A stretch of DNA of 64,000 bases from Bisporella sp. PMI_857 (GCA_021307315.1 JAJSPD010000003.1:620001-684000); one strand, 5' to 3'. Counted from the first letter of the stretch, positions 10,536 through 23,030 are shown. The notes: a model not told the origin generated them from the sequence alone. A program made the numbers and translations.

Positions 10536-11976
10536 TAGATTTGTTTAATGATATTACTTGCTCTGGAGGAAGATGGTAGTTCACTAAGTTGAAAGTTTGA
10601 GAGAGCATGGGAAGTGTTCAAGTATTACAAGACTTTTGAGAGCAGTGAAGACAATTTATACTTAGCCTCCAGAATCACGACCTTTCGCCACTCCAATCTG
10701 GTGATTTCACGCGTTACATAAAAGTAATAAGCAGCATACATACTGCCCGTCCACCTAGCCCCTGGATGCCAAGGCGGGTATTTCGACGTTTAACGAGGAG
10801 ATCTGGAGAAACGAAGAATCGGTAAGCAAATTCATGGTTAGGTAACGAATCACTGCAGATGGTGCTGCAGATGTGTTGGAAGTGGTTCGATAAAATGTCA
10901 AGCGGGGCAAATGTCTGATCAAAACATGGTAATGGGTTTGAAATACACTGTAGATGATTCATATGCTACAGCCGAGGCAGGTGTGTGTCATTGCTCATAC
11001 TGCAAATACTGACGAAAACTCTCTATATAAAGTTCATGGACTTTCATAGTCCTGGTATCCGTAACCGGTTAGAAGTAAGAGCGAAACATCCATTGTGGCT
11101 GACTGAAGTATATGATGATTATTCTAAGGTTTTGCATTGCCACATCTCCGGTTCTTCTCACGCCGATTCTACTTCCAATTATTATCCTTCTGCTTACCAT
11201 GATTCTGTCCTCCGTTGCCTCCCCAATTTACCTTCGTCACTCTTCACCGACAACCTACACCAAGCGTTGTCATCGGGAAGCGCCAATCCTGAGCCATTAA
11301 CCAGCGCTAGAAACTCAATATTCTTTGCAAGAGCCTTGTGCCTAATGCCGAACTCCGTCTCGAAGATAGGTGACAGGTCATGTGCACCACATACTCGACT
11401 ATTTCTGCTTAGCCTTTTGTATTCATATCAGTTCTTATGACATTCACTCGCTAATCACTGGTCTTAACGCTCCTCGCCTGTCTCTGCTTTAACTTCCGAT
11501 CCGAAGTCTCCCGTCTCACCCCGTTTGAAGTACAGCCTCCGCTGTGGACAGTCCTCTTGAGCAGGATTTACCTCATTTGGTGCAAATATGTTTGTCCGAG
11601 AATATAAAAGATTGATGGTGAGCTCTGGTCTTGCTTAAGACGTAGCTGGATTCTCTCGATATTGTCGAAGGCTATGTCAACCTGCTATCAGTAGATAATA
11701 TACTAGTAGGTAAAGCAGGCCACATTCGAACCGTGGATTCTCGTGATCAGAAATGAGGAGTACGAGTATGGCAGGCTCATAGATGAAGATGTAGACCTCA
11801 TACCACATCACTGGCGAAACCTCCAAGGCTTGTATGCCGTAAGCAAGCCCCAAATCCTGACCTGTTGTAGGCACCGTAGAAGCCGAGTATTATTACAATA
11901 ACCAATAAAGTTATAGGACGGCTGCACTGTAGTTTCCAAAGTCCGAAATATTGTCTGTTGTTCAAATGTTTGTAGT
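10536..11976. other. Intergenic upstream of the P450nor gene
   Basis: About 1.4 kb lies between the P450nor start and the 3' end of the Clr5/TPR gene. A small open frame at 10985..11440 and one at 11677..11874 show no domain, and no exon chain could be built. A GGTTCGAAT-like stretch near 11708 (minus strand) was checked as a tRNA B-box and no cloverleaf could be drawn. It is presumably the P450nor promoter. Confidence 0.5.
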
Positions 11977-14460
11977 TTAAGAAGGATTTGTGTGCCAGAC
12001 CTTGAGAATCCTCGCTCGCTCGGCTTCAGCCAGAGTGCTCGTCATATCTGGATGTTCTAACTGATACCTCTTCCGATCATCTTCGCGATAGTCATTGGTC
12101 TTCCTAAATTGTCGCATCCATAATTCGAGATCGATGACATGGCGATGGGTATCACCTTTAGCGCTGGTTATCTCAGAGATCATCCGTTGGCAAAGCTGTG
12201 ATACATCTTGGTAGCGCTTTACGTGGACGTAGCAGTCTCTAAGATCTTCATAACACTCTCTCGTCGCATACTCAACAGGGCCGAAAACTTCGAGAGAGCC
12301 TTTCAAACACCTTTCAAGCCAATGAATCGCCTCTTCATAACGGTCCATTCTGACCAACGTCCTTGCCAGATCATGCATGCTGTCTAAGGTGGACATATGA
12401 AATTCTCCTTTATCTCGTAAACGTATGTCCAGCGTTTTCCGAGTCCAAGATTCGCTTTCTTGGAACAACCCTTGTTCTCGATAGGTTTTTCCGAGCTCCA
12501 TATTGAAATTCAAAGCAGTTGGATGATCGTCGCCGAGGGTCGCTTGCAAACCCTTGAAGAAGGACTTTGCTACACGTGCACTCTCTGCGCAACTTTGAGA
12601 ATAACGTAATGAGGTAACCAAGACGATGACTTTGTCATAGAAAGCTCGGGCTCGAGTCTCGCCAACTACTGGACCATTATCAACTTCTAGTTGTAGGCAA
12701 ATGCGGAGAAGATTCTCAGCCACGCTGGCCATGGAAGTACTGTCGAAAACCGCCGGAATACGGCTTAGGTATCGGCCCATATGCCCCATAACTCTTATTG
12801 TCGTAGGGTGTTTTGGACCCAGACCTGCCAGACTTATTTGCAGCTGCTGTCTCCAAACGTTCTCGCCTTCTGAATATTGACATTCGGCCTCTAATGCTCC
12901 TGCCCTCATGTACAGGCTCTCCAGTAACAACTCATGGTCTGTTGCAAATCTCTGGAGGATGACCGAGTGCACTCTTTGCTGGAGTTCGGAAGATGCCTCG
13001 AACTTCCCTGTATTGAAAAGCTGTTTACATACTTTTATCGACGCAGACAATGCTTCGCGTGATTCCGGCCCATTGAGTCGTCTTCGTACGACTAAAAGTT
13101 GATCATATAGATTCTTAGAATCATGTATTCTTTCGGCATTGTGGTATGCATCTGCCAAATCCTCCATCAAACTGATAATTTTGGAATGATCAGCAGGGAA
13201 GAGTTTTTGTAACTTCCCTAGTATGGTTTCATAATGAGTGATTCTTGCCTGCAGTGGAAGTTCAGCTACGTAAGACTGCGACACCATGCGTCCTTGCGCA
13301 GTCTCACTTCTAAATGATGGTGGAAATGGATAGAGCTCGTTGAACGGGTCAGGCGCAACATAATAGCCTGATGGCATGAACACGTCCATGCCTGCATATC
13401 TCAATGGAACACCTTGTATACCGTCAGCTAAACTTACTTAAAGGAATGAGAGATATCTGTATGTGGAAACCTCAGAAGTGATCACGTAACATATCTACAT
13501 ACTGATTTGATAGTTGGGTGCTTGCAAGGTAGCATTGGCAAGACTATCCCTTCTGTACATCATTTGTTCGTTAGCCCTGCTTTGCTGCGGGTCTATTCTC
13601 AGTTCGGCCATAGAAATATACTCTTTGGGCCAGAGAGTATGATCTGTAGCCGAGAGTGGTCTGGAGAGTGATAAAGGCTCTATGTCATTAGGGTAACGGA
13701 TGTTCAGCTCCTCAAACATTCTGGAGAGTCTGGGAGAACCCATAATATCAAGAGCCGCCCATGGCCAATTATCTAAATCTAGGTGTTCCTCAATATCTCT
13801 TACAGATTGCCAGTGCTTTTGAAAAGCGTGAGAGGGGTTTGACGGCTGTGACGAAATTGACGAATGCCCTTCACTATCTAGGGTTGGTATGATATTCCTT
13901 CCATCCTTGCTGTTGAAATTCTCAACCTCCTCACCTCCATAAGTTAGTAATAGCTGGATTTTCACTTCAATTTCATAGTTGTTACTTACTCAAATCATTA
14001 TGATCAGCAGCGCGCACTCTCTTTTCATGTCTCGCTTCTCTCTTCCATCTTGCCAACGTACGCCCACTGACAATCTTACCCTCTAGCTCGATAGTTTCAC
14101 GCCATTTCGCCGTGGAACTTCCAAGGCTCTGGATCGCAGCTCGTCTGACTTCGTGCGAAGCATTTTTATGAAAGCCCCACTTTGAAATCCTCTTGGTGAA
14201 CTGGCGCTTGCTAGTAACCTTGTCGTCAGTCTCATCTTCTGAAAGTTCCGACCAAATCATTGGATCAAGCTCTGGGTGACATACGTGGGACGGAAACCAT
14301 GAGTTTCTTTCAGAATATCAGCTACTTGTGCGAAAGTTTTGTTTTCATGAATATATAACGCTTTAATAATCGGCCTAAGCTGTTCCCAGTTTACCTCAGA
14401 TATCCTCTGCTGATGGCCAGAATTCGAGCCGCTTTGTGCTAGACCAGGTTGGATGTCCAT
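11977..14460 (-). CDS. Clr5-domain protein with TPR (kinesin-light-chain-like) repeats
   Basis: Four exons: 14460..14285, 14210..13990, 13934..13503 and 13412..11977 (754 residues). Splicing exons 1 and 2 restores a Clr5 domain (about residues 18 to 75): WEQLRPIIKALYIHENKTFA, then HGFRPTKRQFTKRISKWGF. Clr5 names a fission-yeast silencing factor; the domain is common at the N-terminus of fungal proteins and is taken to bind DNA or chromatin. After a variable, Ser-rich middle, the C-terminal ~430 residues contain TPR-like helical pairs with the kinesin-light-chain pattern (LGPKHPTTIRVMGHMGRYL; LGDDHPTALNFNMELGKTY; TLDSMHDLARTLVRMDRYEEA). The third intron (90 bp) is placed by frame and could have alternatives. 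The role is unknown; a nuclear scaffold or regulator is plausible. Confidence 0.8.
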
Positions 14461-15131
14461 CTCTCATCATCTTGATGGGGTCTACAAGGGAAAACGTTGA
14501 GAAGTGGCCACGTTCTGTGATGAATTTCCGCCGAAAATATGGTAAGCTTTTGAGATATCATCAGCACCCTGTCAAGAACCAGGGCTCTGGTGGATAGCTG
14601 CCGACCTATACCGCTCCAATGCATATGACTTGGCAGGTCTGGGCCTATAGAAAGCGGAGTGTTAAGGAGGTGTACAACGAATATGTCCACGATTCGCGAG
14701 TCGTATTCCCTGTCACAGCCGAGTCAGCACAAAGATTTTAAGCGCCGAGGGCCTAGGTAGAGTCATCACCAGTTTGTGGGTGCTTTAAACTTTGACACAA
14801 TCCCATAATGTGGGAATGGCGAAAGCATCTAATAACTAAGCAATAATCATATAAAGGTGCATAAGGGAACTGGACGTTTATTATGTCTAGCTATAATCAC
14901 TGTACGGATTCTACTGTGCTTCTAATGAGGTTACGAAACCGGGGCAAATGACATGGACACTATTTGCATAGCAGAAGCTCGCGAGATGGTATAAATATGT
15001 CTCAGACTGCGAGATGTGCGTATCTGCAGTGAATTTAGGAGCAACATCTTCATAGGTTTCTCCAACAATCAATTCTAGTCATTATGTATGCACTATATCC
15101 TACAAGTCGTGTAGCCTCGTTTCACGCTTCT
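14461..15131. other. Intergenic upstream of the Clr5/TPR gene
   Basis: No gene is supported. This is the 5' region of the Clr5/TPR gene and the 3' region of the UBR7-like gene. The open frame at 14439..14690 overlaps exon 1 in another frame and is a shadow. Confidence 0.55.
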
Positions 15132-16889
15132 TCAGTATCCACCCTGTTCTTTCCTATGATCACTGACTTTGGCACCTTCGCCCGCTTCTTTAATGGCCTG
15201 CTCATCACCTCTCATCTTAGCAAAATGTGCCTTGATATCCTCTGCGCTGATTGCTTTGCCGCTTTCCGCAAATTGCTGGAAGAATGGCTTGAGCTTATCC
15301 TTCAAATGATTATATGCCATCACTCCTTCGATCGCCCTCACGCGATCAACATTCTTTAGAGCGCTCTCTCCACGATCATATATACTACCGCTTCCAATTG
15401 TACTACCTCCAGCTTCATCGCCATCTTCAGAAACAGGAGGCTCATAAGTCTCCTCTTCTTCAAGAAGTTGAGGGTGGTCTGCAAGGTTATGGAAACAGTC
15501 GGAGCAACGACAAAGATGATCACGGAAATCTGATTTGAAGAATAACGAGAATCGGCCTGAAGGTGAAGGGGACAATTTGTTGATTTTGCAAGATTTGCCG
15601 GTGGTAGGAGAGCCTGCTAGCGTAGCTGTTGACAATGCAACCTGTTGAACTTTCGTTTCTGCAGAATTTTCTCCATCCTCCTTCACTCGCTTGGCGTGGG
15701 TAGGCGAGTTTGCATCATCGTCGTCAACTGTTTTGCGTTTTTTCAAATTTGAGACTTGATCTTCATTGGAAATTTGAGCCTTAGCAGGTACCTCTACCTC
15801 CGGAGAAGGAGCAGCACTTCGGTAGAATACTGGCGCCAAAAATCCGGAAGTTCCCGCATATCGCTTGATCCAAGGATTAGAGTCAACACACTTGTAGCAG
15901 ATGAAGCCTTCGAAGTCATCCTCATCAGGAAATCCAGGGGGTAAAGGGATTTCATCTTCGTCGTCTTCCCCATCGCCTTGAGCTTCCGAAGATACGGGAG
16001 CAGCTATTTCCTCCGCAGGTTTAGAGTCCACCTGTTCAGTTGAGCCGGGATCGTCGACAGAAACTTCTGCTACCTCCACAATTGATGGCAAAACACTGTC
16101 TTTCTTTAGCTTTTGCGCAGTCCCTTTCTCACTTGCTGTTTCATGCCAGTTCGAGCCTAAGCCTACAATACATCCAGGGTGCCACCAGTCTTCCCCGCAA
16201 CCACCTGTCTCAGTAGTACCTAATCCCAAGCATTGAAACATAGTTCCTTTTTGCATGAAGGGATCATAATCTAATTGACAGCCACAGAACTTATTCTTGA
16301 AATTCTGATTATATTTATTGTTTGCCTCTGGCACCTCCGAATGTACATTTCCTTTCATGCCTGTTTCTTGGTTTATGCGTAAGGTACAAGGGGCCGTGAC
16401 TGGTAGGCGCGTGGTTCCGCAGTCACAAGTAAAATTCCTCTTGTTGAATAGCTCTACTAGCGTGTGCTCGCCGTGGCATTGTACTGAGCAAGAGTAACAG
16501 ATACCAGCAGGTGTGTATGGATCCGTAGTATTGACAGGAGGAGGATTACATGTCAAACAGGCGAACAGAATCTGACGAAGGGAACCAAGGGGTCTTGTGC
16601 AATTTTCAATGCTCTGCCAAAAGCTCAGTAAAGGTAATTGTTGGTGGTGGTGCGTAGGCAATGGTCACTCACATATGGTAGAGCTTCACGCGCGTCTGCT
16701 TCGAGCCGAAGCTGGCTGTCGATGAATCTGCAAGACTGTTAGCATGCTTGTGTATGTCAACAAGCTCAATTGCTGTCGCGCATACTCCGCTGCTGTGTGA
16801 GAATCGTCAGACTTTTGGGAGGAAGTGCTCAAGCTTCGTTGTTTCGCCTCAGCGCGAGCGCTGGAGCTTGGAGCCTGTGGAGGATCCAT
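15132..16889 (-). CDS. UBR-box and PHD-finger protein, UBR7/Mlo2 type (putative E3 ubiquitin ligase)
   Basis: Three exons: 16889..16786, 16727..16673 and 16613..15132 (546 residues). The UBR-box zinc finger starts at NCTRPLGSLRQ (about residue 57) and continues through CLTC, YTPAGICYSCSVQCHGEH and FTCDCGT, giving the Cys/His ligands expected. A PHD-like finger follows, split by an acidic, disordered insert: FCGCQLDYDPFMQK, CGEDWWHPGCIVGL, and then GFICYKCVDSNPWIKRY. A Lys-rich stretch (LKKRKTVDDDD) looks like a nuclear signal, and more Cys pairs follow (HLCRCSDCFHNL). UBR7 in animals and Mlo2 in fission yeast have this architecture and are linked to histone ubiquitination or chromosome segregation. 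Exons 1 and 2 restore the conserved DSQLRLEADAREALPY lead-in. It diverges from MCM2. Confidence 0.88.
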
Positions 16890-17257
16890 GGTGTAGATGA
16901 TGAACAGAAATAGATATGAAATGAGATTGTTATATGGAGGTATTCAATTTCGACGACGAGAAGTCTGTCTTGATGTTGAGAGAAGGCTGTGAACTGGTAG
17001 GGACGGCTGAAGGTCTTGGCTCGGTACTACGCGTAAAGTGGTTGCATTGAATTACGTTGACCAGGACGCGTCAACTCGCGCAAGTTTGGCGTTTCGCGTT
17101 TCGAAAACTTGGTTCCTCCCCCCTATCCACCTTGATCTATGCGCCAGCCTCTTCCACTTTCATACAGTGCACAATCAACAATCCGAGGGCCTTTGAATAT
17201 ACCAACTCTTGGACTTCATCTGTGTATGTTCATAACTACTGATATCATACAGTCATT
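16890..17257 (+). promoter_or_regulatory. Divergent UBR7-like/MCM2 promoter with two ACGCGT (MCB) boxes
   Basis: Two exact MluI cell-cycle boxes (ACGCGT) lie at 17029..17034 and 17066..17071, about 190 and 230 bp before the MCM2 ATG. An SCB-like TTTCGCG is at 17092..17098, followed by CGAAA. In yeasts, MBF binds such boxes to drive G1/S genes, including MCM genes. The boxes are seen in the sequence; regulation is inferred from the conserved MBF system. Confidence 0.6.
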
Positions 17258-19982
17258 ATGAGGTTCGTAGCACTAAATTATCTCCAACTCAACCCTGAAT
17301 TCAACTGATTGTGCTTTTAATAGCTCCCCATTACGCCAAAACCTATCTTCTGCCAACCGTGGCCCAAGCAACAGAACTGGTCGGAAGCGTTCTCGAGAGC
17401 CAGAGGAGGACCTTCCATCAGGCTACGGCGCTTCTAGTCCTGCTGGTGATATCCGATCCTCTCCTCCTGCCTATCCCATCCAGCACGGTGTTGACGATGA
17501 GGACGATATTGAGGATGAAATTGCCCTCGATATTGACGATGCGGATGAGATGGCTGAAGACGAGGACGGAATTGACCTTTTTGCTGACAACTTCGAGCGC
17601 GATTATAAAACCCGAGAAAATGATCAGTATGACGCTCGAGACATTGACGACGAAGGCGAGTATGATGAGCTTGATCTTGCCTCTCGAAGACAACTTGAAG
17701 CCCGTATGAAGAAACGTGATCAAGAGATGAGACGCGTAGGAGCTTTCCTCCCCGATGATGCAGACGACGGCGATATGGCCGAACTCATGGGTGGCCGCCG
17801 TAGACGCCGTAGAGACTACGATGAGGATGAGGACGAAGACATGCAGGATGATATCATGGAGGAAGTGCTCTCACTTGAGGCTCTAGGAGATATCAAGGCG
17901 GCGAGCATTGTTGACTGGCTAGCCATGCATACTGTGCAAAGAACCGTGAAGCTAGAGTTCAAATCGTTTTTAACAGAGTACACGGATGATCACGGAGTTT
18001 CAGTATATGGTAGTCGGATCCGAACCTTGGGTGAGATCAACGCAGAATCGTTGGAAGTCTCATACGAACACCTTGCAAACTCTAAGGCATTGCTAGCTTA
18101 TTATCTTGCTAATGCACCGGGAGAGATGCTCAAGATGTTCGATGAAGTTGCCATGCAAGTCACTCTTCTACATTATCCCGACTACGAGCGGATTCACTCA
18201 GAGATCCATGTGCGTATCTCAGACCTACCAGTCCACTACACTCTTCGCCAATTACGACAAACTCATTTGAACTGCTTGGTTAGGGTTAGTGGTGTGGTTA
18301 CGCGAAGAAGTGGTGTCTTCCCACAGCTCAAGTATGTCATGTTTGATTGCGGCAAGTGTGGCGAGAGACTGGGACCTTTTCAGCAGGAATCAAACGTCGA
18401 GGTCAAAATCTCTTATTGCCAGAATTGCCAATCCCGTGGACCTTTCAATCTCAACTCGGAAAAGACCGTTTACCGGAACTATCAAAAGTTGACTTTGCAA
18501 GAATCTCCTGGGACAGTCCCGGCTGGCCGTCTTCCACGCCACCGAGAAGTTATCCTTTTGTGGGATCTGATCGATAAAGCCAAGCCAGGTGAGGAGATTG
18601 AAGTTACTGGTGTCTACCGCAATAACTACGACGCTCAGCTCAACAATCGCAACGGCTTCCCCGTCTTCGCTACAATCCTTGAGGCCAACAATGTCGTTAA
18701 GTCACACGACCAACTTGCTGGTTTTAGACTTACTGAAGAGGACGAACATCAGATTCGGCAACTTTCAAAAGACCCACAGATCGTTGACAAGATCATCCAC
18801 TCTATTGCGCCAAGCATTTACGGACATACTGATATCAAGACGGCGGTGGCTCTATCCTTATTTGGTGGCGTTGCCAAAGAGCGACAAGGGAAACATCACA
18901 TCCGTGGTGATATCAACGTTCTTCTGCTTGGCGATCCCGGAACAGCAAAATCACAAGTGCTAAAATATGTAGAGAAAACTGCTCACCGAGCTGTTTTTGC
19001 GACTGGACAAGGAGCTAGTGCCGTCGGTTTGACAGCCAGTGTTCGAAAAGATCCCTTGACTAGTGAATGGACATTGGAGGGAGGTGCCTTAGTTCTTGCA
19101 GATCGAGGAACGTGTCTGATCGACGAGTTTGACAAAATGAACGACCAAGACCGGACATCCATCCACGAAGCCATGGAACAACAGACTATTTCTATCTCTA
19201 AAGCGGGTATTGTTACTACGCTACAAGCACGGTGTGGTATTATTGCTGCTGCAAATCCTATTGGCGGGCGCTATAACTCAACAATTCCATTCTCGCACAA
19301 TGTTGAGCTCACTGAGCCTATTCTATCGCGTTTTGATATCCTTTGCGTCGTTCGCGATGCTGTGGATCCTACAGAAGACGAGCGGCTTGCTCGATTCGTG
19401 GTTGGATCACATGGTCGCTCCCACCCAGTCGCTCAAGCCGTTGAAGCGAACCAAGATGCTATGGAAGTCGAAAATGATTCAAGCATACGTGCCGGAAACG
19501 CCAACGGAGGAGAGCCAAAGCAAGAAGGAGAGATTCCTCAAGAATTGCTCCGAAAATTCATTCTTTATGCCCGAGAAAGATGTCAGCCTAAGCTGTACAA
19601 TATCGATGAGGAGAAAGTATCGAAGCTTTTTGCCGATATGCGGAGAGAGTCTTTAGCAACTGGGGCATATCCTATCACCGTAAGTTTCGCTTCATTTCTT
19701 GAACGGCCAAGCTAACACGCACAGGTCCGTCATCTTGAAGCTATCATGCGTATCAGTGAGGCTTTCTGCCGCATGCGGCTCTCAGACTACGTCTCATCAC
19801 AGGACGTTGATCGCGCTATCGCCGTCACCATCGACTCGTTCGTTGGTAGTCAGAAGGTCAGTTGTAAGAAGGCTCTCGCTCGTGCGTTTGCCAAGTATAC
19901 GTTGGCGAGACCGGGTCAAGGGAAGAAGTCAGGGGCAGGGAGGAATTTGGAGCGTGCGAGAACTGCGACCGCCACGGCTTAG
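17258..19982 (+). CDS. MCM2: MCM2, subunit of the MCM2-7 replicative helicase
   Basis: Three exons: 17258..17262 (only ATGAG), 17324..19679 and 19725..19982 (872 residues). The N-terminal ~170 residues are acidic and Ser/Pro-rich, as in other Mcm2 proteins, where this tail binds histones and is phosphorylated by DDK. A C4 zinc finger sits at about residue 342 (CGKCGERLG...YCQNC). The AAA+ core has Walker A GDPGTAKSQ (about 537), Walker B LIDEFDKM, sensor 1 AAANPIGGRY and the arginine finger EPILSRFD. The third exon supplies the winged-helix end. A first exon of two codons is common for fungal genes and fits MSSPLRQ... as the true start. It is part of the pre-replicative complex in the nucleus. 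The upstream MCB boxes suggest G1/S expression. Confidence 0.96.
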
Positions 19983-20612
19983 TTGCAAATGTCTAGATAT
20001 GGGCAGGTTTATACGGAGTTGGTAATATGCCGGTGCAGGATTGTATTGTATATGAGTTAATGAGAACATACATTTTTGTGATTATGAGCTGGCTTCTATA
20101 ACGCTCGCGACCGTGTTGTGAAAAATATGATTGTTTCTCCTAGCCAGTTGCTTTGTAGGATATTAAATGTATCGTACCTAGCCAGATTTAGTGAATCCAG
20201 CCCAACTCATCGCCCGGAGGCATAGCAGAGGTGTCCACTTTGTTATCATTGGTTTTACTGTTGAGCCATAGAATATTAAGATGTTAAGCATGCAAGACTT
20301 CAAAGCGTATGTTCTAGAGAGCCTGCATCCGAAGAAGGTGAAGCGAGCGAAGCAACGTATGCTCAAATATTCAAATTGCAAAAACAAGACGATGGATGTT
20401 GCGATTCTTGATTGTGAAAAGAGCCTAAGTTTGCGTTACACCCGTGTGCTATCTGTAAAGACAAGCAACCCCATAGCAACCTCTCTCCCTATGATGTATA
20501 CCACGAAAACCAGCCTGTCTTCACGAGATACATGCTCATGCTTCCTTGAGGTTATTCCATAATTAACTCCCTGTATCATGCGTCAAATCACCAAGCTAGA
20601 CATCACAAGATT
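19983..20612. other. Intergenic between convergent genes
   Basis: This is the 3' region shared by MCM2 (+) and the BTB-like gene (-). The open frame at 20281..20562 has no recognised domain and lies in a convergent gap; it is not called as a gene. Confidence 0.55.
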
Positions 20613-21906
20613 TCAAGCCTCGCACCAGGGGACGTTGCAGAATCCACTGCATAGTGCCTCATGCTCGAGCTTTCGCCTCTGAAACGCCTCGTTCTTCTTC
20701 TTCCGATGCAGCTTCATCTCCTGCTCCCTGCCCATGAAGGAAAAGTACCACGTGGGTTGCTTGTGAGAGATGCGGCAGTCCCTATCCCACACCCTAGTCG
20801 TATCATGATACCAGTAGTCCATATCAGCATTACCATCGACCTTTGGGCGCGAGAGATCCATGCAGTCGAGGCACAAACCATCGAAATCGTTTGCAATCTT
20901 CGCCCTAGCACTGGAGATATAAGATGGACTGCATAGTGATGTGCACCTGGTACAGGCGGCGTCGGGCAGCGTGCACTCGAATTCGAGAAAGCCAGGGCTG
21001 TTCAAGATTTCCTCGATTGATTTCTTATGCAGCAGTTCCATGGGCCAAAGACCGGTCTTCTTGAGACTTCTGATGTACCGCTTGAGAACTTCTGCACTAC
21101 AATCACATTTGGCGTCGCTGAGGGCGTCGAGCGGACCACCTAGAACAGCCTTGATAAGCTTCGTTCTCAAACTACCCTTGGCGCCGTTGATTGCACCAAT
21201 CTAGAAACTGTTAGGTTTGCGACCACCAAAATATTTTTTAAAAGCTCACCTCGTTGTGTTGTAGATGCAAGCCGTAATGGCATGTAGGGTTAAGTTCTGT
21301 GATATGACCATCCAACTTGTATGCAAGTGCCTTTGTCATGAAAGCCCAAGCTTTGGCGATCTCTGTTGCGCCAGCTCCGTGGTTGAATGCCTTGCAAGGA
21401 TAGAGTAGCTGACGCATATCATCAAGATCAAGCTCAGCAAGCTTTTTGCGCTTCAGATACTCGGCAAACCAAGAGTTCAGTGAGGTCTCAGCGAAGTCTC
21501 GGAAATCGGCTACTTGCAATGCTTCCCATATCTCCTCAATCGGTATCGCATACATTTCGTCTGTCACCTTGTTATGGATGGAGCGGAACCAGAGCTCGAG
21601 GCTGGTAGCCGTGCCGTTCCGAGTATCGACGACTGACCGAGTGGCTTCTGTGAAGTAGCCTTGGAGCTCAGCCTTGAATTGCTTTGAGTTATCTACAAGA
21701 GTTTGACGCGAGACCTTGAAGGAAGCAAGGAATCTACCATTCAGGCGCTTTCCATCTGCTAGCGTGATGGTCGGCTCAAGTCTGTTTGACTCGTACAACC
21801 GAATGGTCAAATCACCATCTTCGTCAATGACGATGTTCTTTGGAGATGCCTTGAGATATCAGTCAGGGTTCTACAGAAAGAGAGCATACCTTACCGTGGT
21901 CGTCAT
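20613..21906 (-). CDS. BTB-like fungal protein with Cys-rich C-terminal region
   Basis: Three exons: 21906..21895 (four codons), 21849..21250 and 21200..20613 (399 residues). The N-terminal ~130 residues have the layout of fungal BTB/POZ-like proteins: a hydrophobic strand-rich start (LTIRLYES), FKVSRQTLVDNSKQFKAEL, and LWFRSIHN followed by EIWEALQVADFRD. The C-terminal half is rich in Cys pairs (AACTRCTSLC, GLCLDCMD, CSGFCNVPWCEA) and could bind zinc. Such proteins are common, poorly studied and lineage-restricted in filamentous ascomycetes. The middle helical part (YPCKAFNHGAGATEIAKAWAFMTKALAY) is a recognisable shared block. The tiny first exon is inferred from frame and splice sites. Function is unknown; a protein-protein adaptor is plausible. 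Confidence 0.7.
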
Positions 21907-23030
21907 GATTACGAAGCTCAAAGGCACTTCAAAAGTACTGATCTATCGATTGAGGTATCGAATTAGCTTTTTTTCAAGACAAGGATTACTGAAACCCTCT
22001 CTGAAAGACGAGGATAGAAAGGAACAGAAGAACATACTGACCAAGATTGTGGTCGACGATCTTCCTCTTCAAGATCGAGATTGGCTGAAGAAAAGAAGAA
22101 AAGTAGAGATCGAGAAGAGCAGGTTCTTTTAACCACCGACAGGAAACTAGCGACTCACGCTCAGGCGGTCCCAAAGATGAAGTCCCCGCTCACAAAGCCC
22201 AAGGTGAGCCTCTGGAAATCCAAGGTGAAGGCAAGGCACCGGAATATGGCTACCCTGAACAGATACCGCCAGCCTAAAAGCGAAGTTCCCCATCCTGAAA
22301 TCTACAAGCCCAAGTCAGAAAGAGCCAGCCTACAGAAGCGATTACATGACCAGCTCGCGCCAGACATCAGGAACGCGAAACATGCCACCCGGAGAACAGA
22401 GCACTATGCTTAAAGCTTTCTAGAACGGGTGGGAAATCTCACGAGGCTGGGGAATGAGCGCTGTGCAAGAAAGCTGCTCGAACACACCCTGCGAGGCCTA
22501 GGTCATAGAATACACTCATGTCGAGAGGTGTGTGTGTGTGTGTGTGTGTTCAGAAAATCTATAGCTTAAGCGGACTACCAACCTCAGCTCCCCTTTCAAG
22601 CCGTCAATCCATTTTTGCATCAAGCTAAGCACATGTGCCACTACCACAGAGCATTCCGATATCCTCTTCTATCAACGAACTTATAGTAGACTGATCTCCT
22701 CAGACAGTAGTGATTCTGTGGAAGATGGTCTCCAATTTTATTGCATTTCCACCCCCTTTTTTCCCTAACTCGCTTAGCTTCGCAGCCCATCATAAGTTCT
22801 CCTTAAAAGTCTTACAGCCTAGGATGGAGTATAGTTTAAATCCGCTATAGAATATAGATTATTAATGCGGTTGCTTTACATACGCACCTGCTATTAGTGT
22901 TAGATTTGGGCTAGCTCTGCCAATCAGGTAATATATAGCGAAGGATAAAGCGACATCAGCAAATTCCTCTTCCCTCTCATGATACATATTACAGTCTTAT
23001 ATCTTGAATTTGTTTGCCAACAGTAAAGCG
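21907..23030. other. Intergenic with possible degraded coding relic and a GT microsatellite
   Basis: This lies between the BTB-like gene start and the OB-fold gene end. From about 21985 to 22415 the plus strand reads like hydrophilic coding sequence but only by changing frame, as if carrying frameshifts and stops. A TA-rich tract at about 22830..22960 follows. No intact gene is supported. Confidence 0.4.
22528..22549. repeat. (GT)n microsatellite
   Basis: About eleven GT units run without interruption in an intergenic stretch. It is a simple sequence repeat. Confidence 0.95.

Noticed and set aside
10985..11440. 151-codon open frame upstream of the P450nor gene
   Set aside because: Low-complexity Ser/Leu/His composition, no domain, and an alternative frame within it; no exon chain could be built.
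11690..11730. GGTTCGAAT-like stretch on the minus strand, possible tRNA B-box
   Set aside because: No matching A-box or acceptor stem at suitable distance.
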